51,792 nt of DNA from Isotricha intestinalis (lineage: Eukaryota; Ciliophora; Litostomatea; Vestibuliferida; Isotrichidae). Location of the stretch: contig JAJJLU010003564.1 of NCBI GenBank assembly GCA_023807065.1, forward strand, positions 1-51,792, in the 5' to 3' direction. Position 1 is the first letter of the stretch, and the number at the start of each line of letters is the position of its first letter. Below, piece by piece: positions 51,533-51,792 of this stretch. The translations under genes and the position numbers were made by a program. The notes beneath the pieces were generated by a model, which saw only the letters and a list, made by a program, of their open reading frames with translations, made no database searches and was not told the DNA's origin.

Positions 51533-51792
51533 ATGTCTTTTTCTGAAAAGAAGTCTAGGAACTTAAATAAAGATTTTATTCATAGTAGAAATTCAACTTT
51601 ATATACTTCTCATCATGCTGATACTCAAAGAATAGAAAGTTTTAAAATTAATAAAGAATCTTCTTCTCAATTTAAAAATATGAAAAAATATTTTTGTATT
51701 TTTTCTAAACCAATTAAAATAGACAAATTTCCTTTATTAACTGAAGGAAATCATCTGATAAAAAAAATAATAGTTTTAAACCTTCAAAAAAC
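51533..51792 (+). CDS. Partial hypothetical gene, 5' end (runs off the right edge)
   Basis: From the ATG at 51533, 86 codons are open to the window end. The start reads MSFSEKKSRNLNKDFIHSRN, a basic Ser/Asn-rich sequence like many proteins here. Near the end (from about 51750) the text in another frame (SSDKKNNSFKPSKN) looks more typical than the current frame (NHLIKKIIVLNL). A frame change by an unresolved intron or a sequence error is therefore possible. A GTATTT...AATAG segment at 51696-51722 (27 nt) could be an intron, but it would not change the frame. Function unknown. Confidence 0.55.
   Translation, partial: MSFSEKKSRNLNKDFIHSRNSTLYTSHHADTQRIESFKINKESSSQFKNMKKYFCIFSKPIKIDKFPLLTEGNHLIKKIIVLNLQK

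Noticed and set aside
1..51792. tRNA, rRNA, CRISPR, transposon or telomere repeats
   Set aside because: No T-loop GTTCRANNC context, rRNA-like GC block, spaced direct repeats, transposase-like frame or terminal G/T telomere tract was seen.

Overview
This is a gene-dense piece of nuclear DNA from a very AT-rich protist, most likely a ciliate macronuclear chromosome. The evidence for a ciliate is mixed. Several families look ciliate-like: a cyclic-nucleotide-type K+ channel with the 'NERSPL' phosphate-cassette variant, a two-TM protein starting MSKYLKKFDMISPN, an ELAPOR-like cysteine-rich receptor, a CDPK and asparagine-rich proteins. A RABL2-type GTPase points to a ciliated cell. All long frames end cleanly at TAA or TGA with Gln written as CAA, so the standard stop codons are in use. 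That argues against a Tetrahymena/Paramecium-type code, and the exact lineage cannot be fixed from this window. No telomere repeat, tRNA, rRNA, CRISPR or transposon was recognised.

Layout. The left edge (1-3198, minus) is one open frame that joins a casein-kinase-1 domain to a CDPK domain. It is followed by two unrecognised genes (3876-7217), a large K+ channel (8231-12286), a helical/propeller protein (12677-14275, minus), a small GPI-type surface protein (14418-14753) and a 1.8 kb gene-poor stretch. Next come a rhomboid protease (16551-17507, minus), structural or unknown proteins (17839-22828), a two-TM protein and an ELAPOR-like receptor (23079-27635), and an unknown protein. The centre (29265-35681) holds a polytopic membrane protein, a heat-shock factor, a Swd2/WDR82-like protein, a SWEET-like transporter, an EF-hand protein and a second WD protein. 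The right third has a scramblase, coronin, reticulon, RABL2, a RING/B-box protein, an endosulfine-like mini-protein, an acylated kelch protein, a bZIP factor, a dead SAR1 copy, a coiled-coil protein, a RanBP2 zinc-finger protein and a gene cut by the right edge.

The genes do not form an operon. They alternate strands with short AT spacers. Eight tiny GT-AG introns (22-38 nt) were reconstructed in five genes by frame continuity and protein similarity, and four of the five host genes only read correctly once spliced. The most notable items are the CK1-CDPK double kinase, the SAR1 relic with at least eight in-frame stops, the base-composition mosaic of coronin, and the 68-residue endosulfine-like gene.
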